Shown piece by piece: positions 17,633-27,230 of a stretch of DNA of 64,000 nucleotides (positions are counted from its first letter, which is position 1; each line of letters begins with the position of its first letter). The notes under the pieces are model-generated. The model was not told the DNA's origin. It made no database searches and worked only from the letters and a program-made list of their open reading frames with translations. The position numbers and the translations under genes were made by a program. The stretch spans positions 248,001 through 312,000 of the forward strand of contig NZ_JAUSBV010000008.1 in NCBI RefSeq assembly GCF_030651915.1. The letters run 5' to 3'. Source of the DNA: Parvibaculum sp. (lineage in GTDB: Bacteria > Pseudomonadota > Alphaproteobacteria > Parvibaculales > Parvibaculaceae).

Positions 17633-18991
17633 ATGTCGCAGGCGCTGGAGCGCAATGAGACGGATAACGCGCTGGCCGGGCCCGCGAAAAAATCCACAAC
17701 CGACGCACCGAAGCTCGCCGCCATTTCCGGCGACCGGCCGCTGCGCATCCTGCTGCCGAGCTATCGCTCGAACCCGACCACCGGCGGCCAGGGCGTCTAT
17801 ATGCGCCACATTGCCAAGGCACTGGTCGAACTCGGCCATCAAGTCGACGTGATCTCGGGTCCCCCCTATCCCGAAATCGACCCGCGCGTGAAGCTGATCA
17901 AGCTTCCCTCGCTCGACCTTTACGCCAATCCGCACCCGATCAAATCGATCCGGCCCTGGATGTTGGCCTCACCGATCGATCTTTTTGAATGGTGGAGCCA
18001 TGCGACCGGCGGTTTCTCCGAGCCCTACACCTTTTGCGCGCGCATGGCGCGCTACGTGCGCGGTACCATCGCGGATTACGATGTCTGCCACGACAATCAG
18101 ACGCTTGGCTGGGGCCTGCTGAAACTCCGCGATATGGGCCTGCCTATCGTCGGAACGATCCATCATCCGATCACAATGGACCGTCGTATCGATATCCAGC
18201 ATGCGAAAACACTATCGCTGAAGCTGCTGAAGCGGCGCTGGTACTCCTTCCTCAACATGCAGATCAAGGTGGCGCGGCAGCTCGACCCGCTGATCGTCGT
18301 CTCCGAGAGCACACGACGCGACGTTGTGCGCGAATTCGGCGTCGACGCGTCGAAAACGCGCCTCGTTCTGCACGGCATCGACCATCTGCAATTTCGCCCG
18401 ATGCCGCATGTGAAGCGGCGTGATGACCTGATCGTTGCCTGCGCCAGCGCCGACGTCCCACTGAAGGGTCTGATCTACTTGATCCGCGCCTATGCCGAAC
18501 TCCTGAAAACACGGCCTAACCTCAGGTTGAAAGTGATCGGGCGTTTGCGTGAAGGAAACACGACGGACGAACTCCGCGCTTTCGGTATCATGGACAAGGT
18601 GGAGTTCGTGACGGGGGTCACCGACGAGGATATCACCACGATCTACAACGAGGCGACCATCGCCGTGTCGCCCTCGGTCTATGAAGGCTTCGGCTTCCCC
18701 TGCGGTGAGGCCATGTCATGCGGGACGCCCGTCATCGCGACCGATGGCGGCTCGCTGCCCGAAGTCGTCGGCGATGCCGGCATCATTGTGCCGCATTCCA
18801 ATCCGCCGGCGCTCGCGCGCGCCATTGCCGCGATGCTCGACGATCCGGACATGCGGGCGCGCTACGGCGAGGCCGGGCGCGAGCGCATCCTCGCCAAATT
18901 CAAATGGGAACGTGCGGCGCGTGAATGCGTCGAGATATACAGGCAGACAATCGCAGATGCAGACCATCGACTTGAACGTGCTCGGGCTTAG
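17633..18991 (+). CDS. Glycosyltransferase family 4
   Basis: GGQGVYMRHIAKALVELGHQVDVISG; SPSVYEGFGFPCGEAMSCGTPVIATDGGSLPEVVGDAG. Confidence 0.93.
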   Translation: MSQALERNETDNALAGPAKKSTTDAPKLAAISGDRPLRILLPSYRSNPTTGGQGVYMRHIAKALVELGHQVDVISGPPYPEIDPRVKLIKLPSLDLYANPHPIKSIRPWMLASPIDLFEWWSHATGGFSEPYTFCARMARYVRGTIADYDVCHDNQTLGWGLLKLRDMGLPIVGTIHHPITMDRRIDIQHAKTLSLKLLKRRWYSFLNMQIKVARQLDPLIVVSESTRRDVVREFGVDASKTRLVLHGIDHLQFRPMPHVKRRDDLIVACASADVPLKGLIYLIRAYAELLKTRPNLRLKVIGRLREGNTTDELRAFGIMDKVEFVTGVTDEDITTIYNEATIAVSPSVYEGFGFPCGEAMSCGTPVIATDGGSLPEVVGDAGIIVPHSNPPALARAIAAMLDDPDMRARYGEAGRERILAKFKWERAARECVEIYRQTIADADHRLERARA

Positions 18992-19673
18992 GGACGGCCA
19001 GCGCGCGCTCGACCTCGGTTGTGGCGCCGGCAGGCATGTCCATGCCATGTATTACCACGCCGAATGCCACGTGGTCGGGATCGATCTCGGCTTCGAGGAC
19101 GTGAAGCGCACGCGCGACGGCTTCGGCACCTGCCCCGACATGGACCCCGAAACAAGGCGCGCCTTCTCGCTGTCGGTCGGCAATGCGCTGTCGCTGCCCT
19201 TTCCCGATGCGAGTTTCGACAAGATCGTTTGCTCCGAAGTGCTGGAACACATCCCGGACTACAAGCAGGCGGTCGCCGAAATCGACCGCATCCTGAAGCC
19301 CGGCGGCACACTTGCCATCAGCGTGCCCCGCTTCTTCCCCGAATGGGTGTGCTGGAAGCTTTCCGACGATTATCACAACGAACCGGGCGGCCATGTCCGC
19401 ATCTTTCAGGAGAGCGAACTGAAAGATGCCGTCGAGAAACGCGGACTCTCCTTCTTCCATCGTCATTTCGCGCATGGCCTGCATTCGCCTTACTGGTGGT
19501 TGAAATGCGCCGTCGGCGTGAAGCGTGAGGATGTGCGCCTCGTCAATCTCTACAAGCGCTTTCTCGAATGGGACATTCTCGAGGGCCCGTGGCTGACACG
19601 GACACTTGAAAAGCTCGCCGGACCGCTGATGGGCAAGAGCGTCGTTCTCTATTTCACCAAGGGAGCGGCGTGA
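18957..19673 (+). CDS. Class I SAM-dependent methyltransferase (Methyltransf_11)
   Basis: ALDLGCGAGRHVHAMY, LPFPDASFDKIVCSEVLEHIPDY, EIDRILKPGGTLAISVPRFFPEW. Start codon inside the end of the GT4 gene. Confidence 0.92.
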   Translation: MQTIDLNVLGLRDGQRALDLGCGAGRHVHAMYYHAECHVVGIDLGFEDVKRTRDGFGTCPDMDPETRRAFSLSVGNALSLPFPDASFDKIVCSEVLEHIPDYKQAVAEIDRILKPGGTLAISVPRFFPEWVCWKLSDDYHNEPGGHVRIFQESELKDAVEKRGLSFFHRHFAHGLHSPYWWLKCAVGVKREDVRLVNLYKRFLEWDILEGPWLTRTLEKLAGPLMGKSVVLYFTKGAA

Positions 19674-20758
19674 TGGTGCATCTGACCTGGGGCGACCCGG
19701 TCCCGGATGATTTTTTCGCAGGCTCGCAAGCGCGCATTATGGAGTTGCAGCGCGATAACGGCGCAATCCCCTGGTATGACGGCGGCGTCATCGACCCGTG
19801 GAACCACACCGAAGCCGCGATGGGCCTGACCGTGCTCGGCGAAATCGAGCATGCGCGCCGCGCCTTCCGCTATCTCACCGAGACGCAGTTGAAGGACGGA
19901 TCGTGGTGGGGCCAGCTCGGTTCCGCCGTTCCCTTCGACGACGACGAACAACGCTTCACCGGCGAGGAACACGAAGCGGGCCATCACATCCGCGACACCA
20001 ATTTCGCCGCTTACATCGCGACCGGTGCCTGGCATCACTATCTCGTCACGCGCGACCGCAAATGGCTGGCAGGCATCTGGCCGCATGTGAAGGCCGCGAT
20101 CTCCTTTGTGCTGGCGCATCAGAGCCCGCATGGCGACATCCGCTGGTCGGCCGCCGATCCGCACACGCCGGAGGACGACGCGCTGATCACCGGCTGTTCC
20201 TCGATTTACAAGAGCCTCGAATGCGCCGCCCACATCGCACGCGAACTGGGCGAACCGTCGCGCGACTGGCTGGCCGCACGCGCCCGTCTCGGCGAGGCGC
20301 TGCGCGACAAGCCGCACCGCTTCGATCGCACCTGGGAGCCGAAGGACCGCTATTCGATGGACTGGTACTACCCCGTCCTCGCCGGCGTCGTCACCGGCGA
20401 AGCGGCCCGGAAGCGCCTCGACTGGAAATGGGACATCTTCGTCGCCGACGGCAAGGGCTGCCGCTGCGTGCTCGACCAACCCTGGGTGACGGTCGCCGAA
20501 AGCGCAGAGCTGACCATGGCGCTGCTGGTCGCCGGACGGCGCAAGGAAGCCGAGGCGATGCTCTCCTGGCAGCACCAATGGCGCGCCGATTGCGGCGCCT
20601 ACTGGATGGGCTATCAGTTCGAGGACGATGTAGCCTGGCCGGCCGAGAAGCCGGCATGGACGGCCGCCGCCGTTATCCTGGCGACCGACGCCGTGACCGG
20701 CATGACGCCTGCCGCCCGCCTCTTCGCCGAGCGCACGCTAGCCGAGGCGGCGGAGTAG
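19670..20758 (+). CDS. Alpha/alpha-toroid enzyme often auto-annotated as prenyltransferase; function unknown
   Basis: GAIPWYDGGVIDPWNHTEAAMGLTVLG, QLKDGSWW, HIRDTNFAAYIATGAWHHY, WVTVAESAELTMALL; 4-bp overlap with the upstream methyltransferase. Confidence 0.75.
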   Translation: MMVHLTWGDPVPDDFFAGSQARIMELQRDNGAIPWYDGGVIDPWNHTEAAMGLTVLGEIEHARRAFRYLTETQLKDGSWWGQLGSAVPFDDDEQRFTGEEHEAGHHIRDTNFAAYIATGAWHHYLVTRDRKWLAGIWPHVKAAISFVLAHQSPHGDIRWSAADPHTPEDDALITGCSSIYKSLECAAHIARELGEPSRDWLAARARLGEALRDKPHRFDRTWEPKDRYSMDWYYPVLAGVVTGEAARKRLDWKWDIFVADGKGCRCVLDQPWVTVAESAELTMALLVAGRRKEAEAMLSWQHQWRADCGAYWMGYQFEDDVAWPAEKPAWTAAAVILATDAVTGMTPAARLFAERTLAEAAE

Positions 20759-21400
20759 CCTGAGGCTCTTCACGGCCTTCTCGTCCTCAAACAGCTTCGA
20801 AGCCAGCGCCATCTTGTAAATCTCGTAGGGCGGCCGGCCGCCGTCCTTCGGATCGGGGAAGACGTCGTGAATGGCGAGGATGCCACCCGGCATCACGCGC
20901 GGCGCCCAGAGGCGGTAGTCTGTCAGCGCCGGTTCCATGCCGTGGCCGCCATCGATGAACACCATCGCCAGCGGCGTCGCCCAGCCCTTCGAGGCGACTT
21001 CGGACGGTGCCACAAGCGGCACCACCGTGTCTTCAAGCTTCGCCAGGCGCATCGTCCGGCGGAACAGCGGAAAGGTGTTGAGGCGGCCGGTCTCGGCATC
21101 ATGGAGCGCCGCGTCGTGATGCTCCCAGCCCTGCTGGTTCTCCTCCGAGCCGTAGTGATGGTCGAGCGCGTAGAGGACGGCGTTGTTGGCCTGGCAGGCG
21201 GCGCCAATATAGACCGTCGACTTGCCGCAATAGGAGCCGATCTCGAGCACCGGGCCGCGCCGCGAGGCTTCCAGCGCCGCCTCATGCAGCGCCCAACCCT
21301 CTTCCGCGTCCATGAAACCCTTGACCGTCTCGATATCGATGGGGAGTTCGCGCGCCAAAATCCGGTCCTTTCGCCTCGCCGGAACGCCCGGCCCCGCCAT
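20738..21400 (-). CDS. Class I SAM methyltransferase, CmcI/Methyltransf_24-like
   Basis: GPVLEIGSYCGKSTVYIG, LYALDHHYGSEENQQGWEHHD, MVFIDGGHGMEPALTDYRLWAPRVMPGGILAIHDVF. Confidence 0.85.
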   Translation of the reverse strand: MAGPGVPARRKDRILARELPIDIETVKGFMDAEEGWALHEAALEASRRGPVLEIGSYCGKSTVYIGAACQANNAVLYALDHHYGSEENQQGWEHHDAALHDAETGRLNTFPLFRRTMRLAKLEDTVVPLVAPSEVASKGWATPLAMVFIDGGHGMEPALTDYRLWAPRVMPGGILAIHDVFPDPKDGGRPPYEIYKMALASKLFEDEKAVKSLRLLRRLG

Positions 21401-21485
21401 CTCTAGCCTCTCGCAAGGGCGCGAAGCAAACGGTTAAGCAATGCCTCCGATAATGACCCGGCAAGCCTCACCCGGAGCCACATCC

Positions 21486-22034
21486 ATGAGCCAGCCCGCC
21501 TACGCCCCGGAACCGGACGACTACGATGCCATCGAGCAGGCCGTGCGCGAGACCCCGCGCGGCCGCTGGTTTCTGGAGGAATTCGCCCGCCGCCACGCAG
21601 CCGGCGCCGCCGAGGTCGTTGGCGCGATCGAGAAACTGGCGCGGGAAACCGATGCGGGGCTCCGGCTCGGCTTCGTCTACCACGAGGCACAGGAACTCGC
21701 CCGCGCGCTGGCCGAAGCACAAGCGGGATTTGCCGAGGTTGGACCTGACGAACCCGCCACCGATCCTGCCGCCATCGCCGATGCCGCGGCCCGCGCCGCC
21801 ACCGACATTGCAAGCGCCGCAGGACGGCTGCAGGAAATCGCCGAGGTGTTGCGCGGCAAGGGCGCCGACGCCGACCTCTGCGACGAGATCGAGACCCATG
21901 CCAGCGGCATCTTCATGGCTGCGGCCTATGAGGAACTGACCGGCAAGCGCATCGCCGTCGTCGCAAATGCCCTCGATCGTATCGAGGAACGCCTCGCCCG
22001 CCTCATCGAACGCTGGGAGAACGAGGTCCGCTAG
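21486..22034 (+). CDS. CheZ-like helical protein with substituted phosphatase motif
   Basis: C-terminal ...IFMAAAYEELTGKRIAVVANALDRIEERLARLIERW resembles the CheZ ..[29 protein letters not shown].. region. Confidence 0.6.
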   Translation: MSQPAYAPEPDDYDAIEQAVRETPRGRWFLEEFARRHAAGAAEVVGAIEKLARETDAGLRLGFVYHEAQELARALAEAQAGFAEVGPDEPATDPAAIADAAARAATDIASAAGRLQEIAEVLRGKGADADLCDEIETHASGIFMAAAYEELTGKRIAVVANALDRIEERLARLIERWENEVR

Positions 22035-23047
22035 CCGGCGAGGACACGCGCAAACGCCACCGGATCGGCATTGCCGCCGCTCAGCACCAGTGCCACCGAC
22101 TTCCCTCGGGCATCGTACCGCCCGGCCAGCACCGCCGCCAGCGCCACGGCGCCACCGGGCTCTACCACCAGTTTCAAATCCTCGAAAGCGAAACGCATCG
22201 CGACCGCTACTTCCGTGTCGCTCACCGCCAGACCGCCCGCAAGACGCACGGAATTGATCGCGAAGGTGAGTTCGCCCGGCATCGGTGCCAGCAGCGCATC
22301 GCAAAAAGACTTGCCACCCGCTTCGTTGCCGAGTCGCTGCCCCGCAGCCAGCGAGCGCGCGTGATCGTCGAAGCCTTGCGGTTCGACGCACCAGACTTTC
22401 GCATCGGGCATGGTGGCGCCGAGCGCCAGCGCCGTGCCGGCGGCCAGACCCCCGCCGCCCGCCGGCACCAACACCGCGTCGAGCGCAACACCAAGCCGCG
22501 CCGCGTCTTCGGCAATCTCGAGCCCCACGGTGCCCTGCCCCGCAATGATCTCTGGATCGTCATAGGGCAGCACGACGACCGCGCCGCGTTCGGCAGCGAT
22601 CCGCGCCCCGATCTCTTCCCGGACCTCCGTCGCGCGGTCATAGAGCACGACATCCGCGCCGAAGCCGCGTGTGCGTTCGATCTTGAGGCGCGGTGCGTCC
22701 GACGGCATGACAATGAGCGCCGGAAGGCCGAGCATCCGCGCCGCCGCTGCAACGCCTTGCGCGTGATTGCCCGATGACCAGGCGACGACGCCACCGCGCC
22801 GCTCAGTCGCCGAAAGCTGCGACAAGCAGTTCCAGGCGCCGCGAAACTTGAACGATCCGGTTCGCTGCAGCACTTCCGGCTTGACGAAAACCCGGCCACC
22901 ACACCGCGCATCGAGCGCCGTGCATTCAAGCAACGGCGTCCGAACCGCAACGCTGGCAATGCGTGCCGCCGCAGCGCGAACATCCTCGGCACCGGGCAAA
23001 CGCGCCGTCACGCCGAAAGATCGAGATTGACGCAACCGACGCTCCAT
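22031..23047 (-). CDS. PLP-dependent threonine/serine dehydratase family protein
   Basis: KPEVLQRTGSFKFRGAWN Schiff-base lysine motif; WSSGNHAQGVA; PAGGGGLAAG. Start uncertain because it overlaps the upstream phosphatase gene. Confidence 0.9.
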   Translation of the reverse strand: MERRLRQSRSFGVTARLPGAEDVRAAAARIASVAVRTPLLECTALDARCGGRVFVKPEVLQRTGSFKFRGAWNCLSQLSATERRGGVVAWSSGNHAQGVAAAARMLGLPALIVMPSDAPRLKIERTRGFGADVVLYDRATEVREEIGARIAAERGAVVVLPYDDPEIIAGQGTVGLEIAEDAARLGVALDAVLVPAGGGGLAAGTALALGATMPDAKVWCVEPQGFDDHARSLAAGQRLGNEAGGKSFCDALLAPMPGELTFAINSVRLAGGLAVSDTEVAVAMRFAFEDLKLVVEPGGAVALAAVLAGRYDARGKSVALVLSGGNADPVAFARVLAG

Positions 23048-23610
23048 TGCGCCGCGCCGTTGACATCGCGGTGACTGAGCCGGGTGATCGACAACGGCGT
23101 AACTTCAACGCGCAAAGCCGTCGCAAGGTCGATCCCAAGTGCATGGGCGATTGCCGCCCGAACCGCACCGGCATGCGCGACCGAAACAAGCGTATGACCG
23201 GCATAATGCGCCGTCAGTCGATCGATACCCGCCGCCACGCGCGCCGCCATCTCGGCAAAGCTCTCGCCCTCCGGCGGACGAATGTCGGCGGGCCGCGACC
23301 AGTCAAGTGTCCGGTTGGCGGCGAAGACATCGTTGAAGCTCATACCCTGCCAGCGCCCGTAGTGCTGATCGATGAAATCGCCGACCGCTACCGGATCGAC
23401 GCCGGGCTTCAGCGCCAGCGCCGTCGTACGTGTGCGCGTCAGCGGCGACGATAGCCAGACCGCGACGGAAGGCAGCCGCCGCGCGATCACCGATGCCTGC
23501 ACCGGATCGACCGGCTCGGCGGCGACATCGAGGTGACCGTAATAGCGGCTTTCACGTCCCTGCAACGGCGCATGGACGATCCATATCCATTCGGTGCGTA
23601 TTCCGGACAT
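23008..23610 (-). CDS. Histidine phosphatase superfamily protein with atypical N-terminal motif
   Basis: WIVHAPLQGRESRYYGHLDV, SSPLTRTRTTALAL, HYGRWQGMSF, PEGESFAEMAARV, VAHAGAVRAAIAHALG. Confidence 0.85.
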   Translation of the reverse strand: MSGIRTEWIWIVHAPLQGRESRYYGHLDVAAEPVDPVQASVIARRLPSVAVWLSSPLTRTRTTALALKPGVDPVAVGDFIDQHYGRWQGMSFNDVFAANRTLDWSRPADIRPPEGESFAEMAARVAAGIDRLTAHYAGHTLVSVAHAGAVRAAIAHALGIDLATALRVEVTPLSITRLSHRDVNGAAQWSVGCVNLDLSA

Positions 23611-24618
23611 CTAGAGCCAGCCGCGCTGCTTGAAGAAGAGGTAGGGCCCAACGGCCGAGGCGACCATCATGACGAGCGCCATCGGATAGCCCCAGGGCCA
23701 GGCAAGTTCGGGCATGAATTCGAAGTTCATGCCGTAGATGCTGGCGATCAGCGTCGGCGGCAGAAAAACGACGGCGGCGACCGAGAAGATCTTGATGATA
23801 CCGCTCTGCTCGTTGCTGATCAGGCCCAGCGTCGCGTTGAGGATGAAGCTGGTATTGTTGGCGATGAAGCTCGCATGGTCGCTGAGCGCCGTCAGATCGC
23901 GCGCCGTCGTCTTGAAGGCACGCTCGGTCGCTTTCGGCCGCTTTTCCGTCGCAGGCCGCGCGATGAAACTGACCAGCCGACCGAAACTGACCAGGCTTTC
24001 CCGCACTTGCGAAGTCAATGCATGGCTGCGGCCGATGCGGCGCAAAATCTCGTTGTAGTTGCGCTTCGTCTTCCCGCCTTCATGTGGGAAGACCTCTCCC
24101 GACAGCGTGTCGATGTCGGATTGCACGCGCTCCAGAATATCGGCGACACGATCGACGATGGCATCGAGCAACCCGGCCAGAACTTCCTCGCCGGTCGCAC
24201 AAGGCACGCTGTGACGTCGTGCCTCGGAGGCATAGTGGCGAAAGGGTGTCGGCTCTGCATAGCGCAGCGTCAACAATCGATGACCGGCAAGAACGAAGGT
24301 AACAGGCACAACCAGCGGCCTCGGCGTATCCGCTTGGGTGACCATCGCCGCCGTCATGTAGACGACGTCATCCTCGAGATAGAGGCGGCTTGACACCTCG
24401 ATCTCCTGCATATCAGCCTCGGTCGGCACATCGAGATTCAACTTCACGTCGACAAAGGCAAGTTCGTCATCCGTCGGCTGGAGCAGATCGATCCACACTG
24501 CGTCGGTCGGGATCGTCTCGCCGGTAGCGACCGGAACGGGGGTAAGTGCGCCGTTGACGGGCACATAGGCTGTAATCATCGGACCTTCCGCATCGGTTCT
24601 TGCGACCGCGTCGATCAT
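23611..24618 (-). CDS. CorA-family magnesium/divalent cation transporter
   Basis: C-terminal IYGMNFEFMPELAWPWGYPMAL (GMN motif) and two TM helices. Confidence 0.94.
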   Translation of the reverse strand: MIDAVARTDAEGPMITAYVPVNGALTPVPVATGETIPTDAVWIDLLQPTDDELAFVDVKLNLDVPTEADMQEIEVSSRLYLEDDVVYMTAAMVTQADTPRPLVVPVTFVLAGHRLLTLRYAEPTPFRHYASEARRHSVPCATGEEVLAGLLDAIVDRVADILERVQSDIDTLSGEVFPHEGGKTKRNYNEILRRIGRSHALTSQVRESLVSFGRLVSFIARPATEKRPKATERAFKTTARDLTALSDHASFIANNTSFILNATLGLISNEQSGIIKIFSVAAVVFLPPTLIASIYGMNFEFMPELAWPWGYPMALVMMVASAVGPYLFFKQRGWL

Positions 24619-24887
24619 GCCTACTCAAACCACCCGCGACAATCCGTCCCGCCATGCTCCATTAAGGTTTCATGAACCCTTTCGTCCTTGACTTCAGGAG
24701 CCAAATGGCCCAATTAACGGCCATCTGCCTTCGTGTGCGCGCTCTGCGCTGCCTTTTCGGCATCGCCTAACCCCGAAGCAGCAGACCCTTTCCTCGATTC
24801 CAAGCGCGTTGGAACGCGGCAAGACCCCGCGTGAAGTGACGGCCATAATGGCCGGCGCACGACGTTTGACTTGTGAGATTGTTACTT

Positions 24888-26201
24888 ATGACCACGAAGA
24901 CCTTCGCGGATCTCGGCGTTGCCGAGCCGCTCTGCCGCGCTCTTGAAGCGCAGAACTACACCACTCCAACCCCCATTCAGGCCCAATCCATTCCGGCGCT
25001 CCTTCAGGGCCGCGATCTGCTGGGCCTTGCCCAGACCGGCACCGGAAAGACGGCGGCTTTTGTGCTTCCGATCCTGCAGCGTCTGGCCGCCAATCAGACC
25101 AAGCGCCCTGCCAAAGGCGCACATGTCGTGATTCTCGCGCCGACGCGCGAGCTCGCGGTTCAGATCGGCCAGAGCGTTGAAACCTATGGCCAGAACCTGA
25201 AGCTCCGCCACACCGTCATTTTCGGCGGCGTCAATCAGTTCCGTCAGGTGAAAGCCCTGGCTGGCGGCGTCGACATTCTGGTCGCGACGCCCGGCCGACT
25301 GCTTGATCTGATGAACCAGCGCCATGCCGATCTCCGTCAGGCCTCCGTACTGGTTCTGGACGAAGCAGACCGCATGCTCGACATGGGCTTCATCCACGAC
25401 GTCAAGAAGATCGTCGCGGTATTGCCGAAGACACGCCAGTCGCTGCTGTTCTCCGCCACCATGCCCTCGAACATCGAGCATCTGGCAGCTGAAATCCTCA
25501 ACGAGCCGGTACGCGTCGAAGTTCGGCCTGAGGTTATCACCGTCGACAAGGTCGACCAGCGCGTGCTGCATGTCGATGGCAAGCGCAAGCGCGAGCTTCT
25601 GGCAAAGCTGCTGGACGACAGCGAGTTGAGTCGCGTCATCGTTTTCACGCGCACCAAGCATTGCGCCAACCGCGTCAGCGAACAGCTCGAAAAGACGGGC
25701 ATCGCCGCCGAAGCCATTCACGGCAACAAATCGCAGGGCGCCCGCCAACGTGCCCTCGAACAGTTCCGCAATGGCAAGGCACGTGTGCTGGTTGCGACCG
25801 ACATTGCCGCGCGCGGCATCGATGTCACCGGAATCACGCATGTCATCAACTATGAATTGCCGAACGAGCCCGAAAGCTACGTTCATCGCATCGGCCGCAC
25901 CGCGCGCGCCGGCAAGAGCGGCATCGCAATCTCCTTCTGCGACTCTTCCGAGCGTTCGCATCTGAGAAGCATTGAAAAGCTGACCAAGCGGCCGCTCACC
26001 GTGGTCGCAACCACGGAATGGCTTGGCGATCAGGTCGCCGTGCCGATGAATGAGCCGTCGGACAACCGCCCAGCCCGCAATGGCCCGCGCGGCCCCCGGC
26101 ATCAGCCCGGCAAGCCGCGCCACTTCGGCAAGCCCGGTGCCGGCCGCGGCCGCCCGCAGAGCGGCCAGAAGCAGAGCCGCCGCCACGCCGCAGCACAGTA
26201 G
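24888..26201 (+). CDS. rhlE: DEAD-box ATP-dependent RNA helicase, RhlE-like
   Basis: Q motif, AQTGTGKT, PTRELA, VLDEADRMLDMGF, SAT, HRIGRTARAG. Confidence 0.96.
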   Translation: MTTKTFADLGVAEPLCRALEAQNYTTPTPIQAQSIPALLQGRDLLGLAQTGTGKTAAFVLPILQRLAANQTKRPAKGAHVVILAPTRELAVQIGQSVETYGQNLKLRHTVIFGGVNQFRQVKALAGGVDILVATPGRLLDLMNQRHADLRQASVLVLDEADRMLDMGFIHDVKKIVAVLPKTRQSLLFSATMPSNIEHLAAEILNEPVRVEVRPEVITVDKVDQRVLHVDGKRKRELLAKLLDDSELSRVIVFTRTKHCANRVSEQLEKTGIAAEAIHGNKSQGARQRALEQFRNGKARVLVATDIAARGIDVTGITHVINYELPNEPESYVHRIGRTARAGKSGIAISFCDSSERSHLRSIEKLTKRPLTVVATTEWLGDQVAVPMNEPSDNRPARNGPRGPRHQPGKPRHFGKPGAGRGRPQSGQKQSRRHAAAQ

Positions 26202-26245
26202 AGCGGCGACCGCACAACAGCGGACAATTCTTTGCTATCGAAAAT

Positions 26246-26278
26246 CGCCGCCTCGGGTCACTCTGAGGCGGTGTTTTC
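26246..26278 (+). terminator. Hairpin CCGCCTC-N10-GAGGCGG followed by tgtttt, probable rhlE terminator
   Basis: 7-bp perfect GC-rich stem followed by a short T run, 45 bp after the rhlE stop. Confidence 0.6.
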
Positions 26279-26295
26279 ATATCCGGTCGATCGTC

Positions 26296-27135
26296 ATGCC
26301 GAAACGCCGTCAGAATTTTTTGTCCCCGGCCATCCTACTTCTGCTTGTCGCTTGCGGCACACCCGCACCCGCCGACCGCAAGGAAAGCGCCGAGGCGATG
26401 GCGACCGGCAATATGGTCCCCGCCTACCTCCAGACACGGCAATTCGACCTCTACAGCCTCAGCCGCACAAACGACCCGCAGGACCTGCTCGTCGTCTATA
26501 TCGAGGGCGACGGGCTCGCATGGCTGCGCATCGACGAGGCGTCGCCTGATCCGACACCCGTGACGCCGACGGCGCTCAGACTGGCGCTGGCGGACGGCGC
26601 GCCGGCGGTTGCTTATCTTGCCCGCCCTTGCCAGTTCACGGATGAAGCCCACAGGCGCAATTGCCGTACCGCCTTTTGGACAAGCCACCGCTACGGCGAA
26701 GACGTCGTCGCGGCGACAAACGAGGCGCTCGATATGCTGAAGCGGCGCACGGGCGCACAACGCCTCGGCCTTGTCGGCTTTTCGGGTGGCGGCGCTATCG
26801 CCGCGCTCGTCGCGGCACGGCGAGGCGATGTGGCGTGGCTGAAAACGGTGGCGGCACCGCTCGATACCGACGCCTTTGCGCGCCACCACGGCGTGGCACC
26901 GCTGACCCAATCGTTGAACCCGGCAGACATTGCCGCGACGCTTGCCAGCCTGCCCCAGCTTCATCTTGCCGGCGCCGACGACAGGATTGTGCCTGCTGCG
27001 ACCGGCAACGCGTACATGACACGCCTTCGGGATTCGCGCTGCGCCTCGCTGCGTATCCTGCCCGGCACCGGCCATCATGACGGTTGGGAAACGAGGTGGC
27101 CCGACCTTGCCCAGGAAACGCCAATCTGTCGCTAA
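26296..27135 (+). CDS. Alpha/beta-hydrolase lipoprotein of unknown function
   Basis: Lipobox-like LLLLVACGT; GLVGFSGGGAIAALVAARR nucleophile elbow; DDRIVPA; GTGHHDGW. Confidence 0.82.
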   Translation: MPKRRQNFLSPAILLLLVACGTPAPADRKESAEAMATGNMVPAYLQTRQFDLYSLSRTNDPQDLLVVYIEGDGLAWLRIDEASPDPTPVTPTALRLALADGAPAVAYLARPCQFTDEAHRRNCRTAFWTSHRYGEDVVAATNEALDMLKRRTGAQRLGLVGFSGGGAIAALVAARRGDVAWLKTVAAPLDTDAFARHHGVAPLTQSLNPADIAATLASLPQLHLAGADDRIVPAATGNAYMTRLRDSRCASLRILPGTGHHDGWETRWPDLAQETPICR

Positions 27136-27230
27136 CATCGACCACGCATCGATCAGATGCCTCGCACGGGCATCACAGACCCGTTGGCCGACAGCACTGA
27201 ACGGCGGCGCCCGGTTTCATGCCGGGAAAT

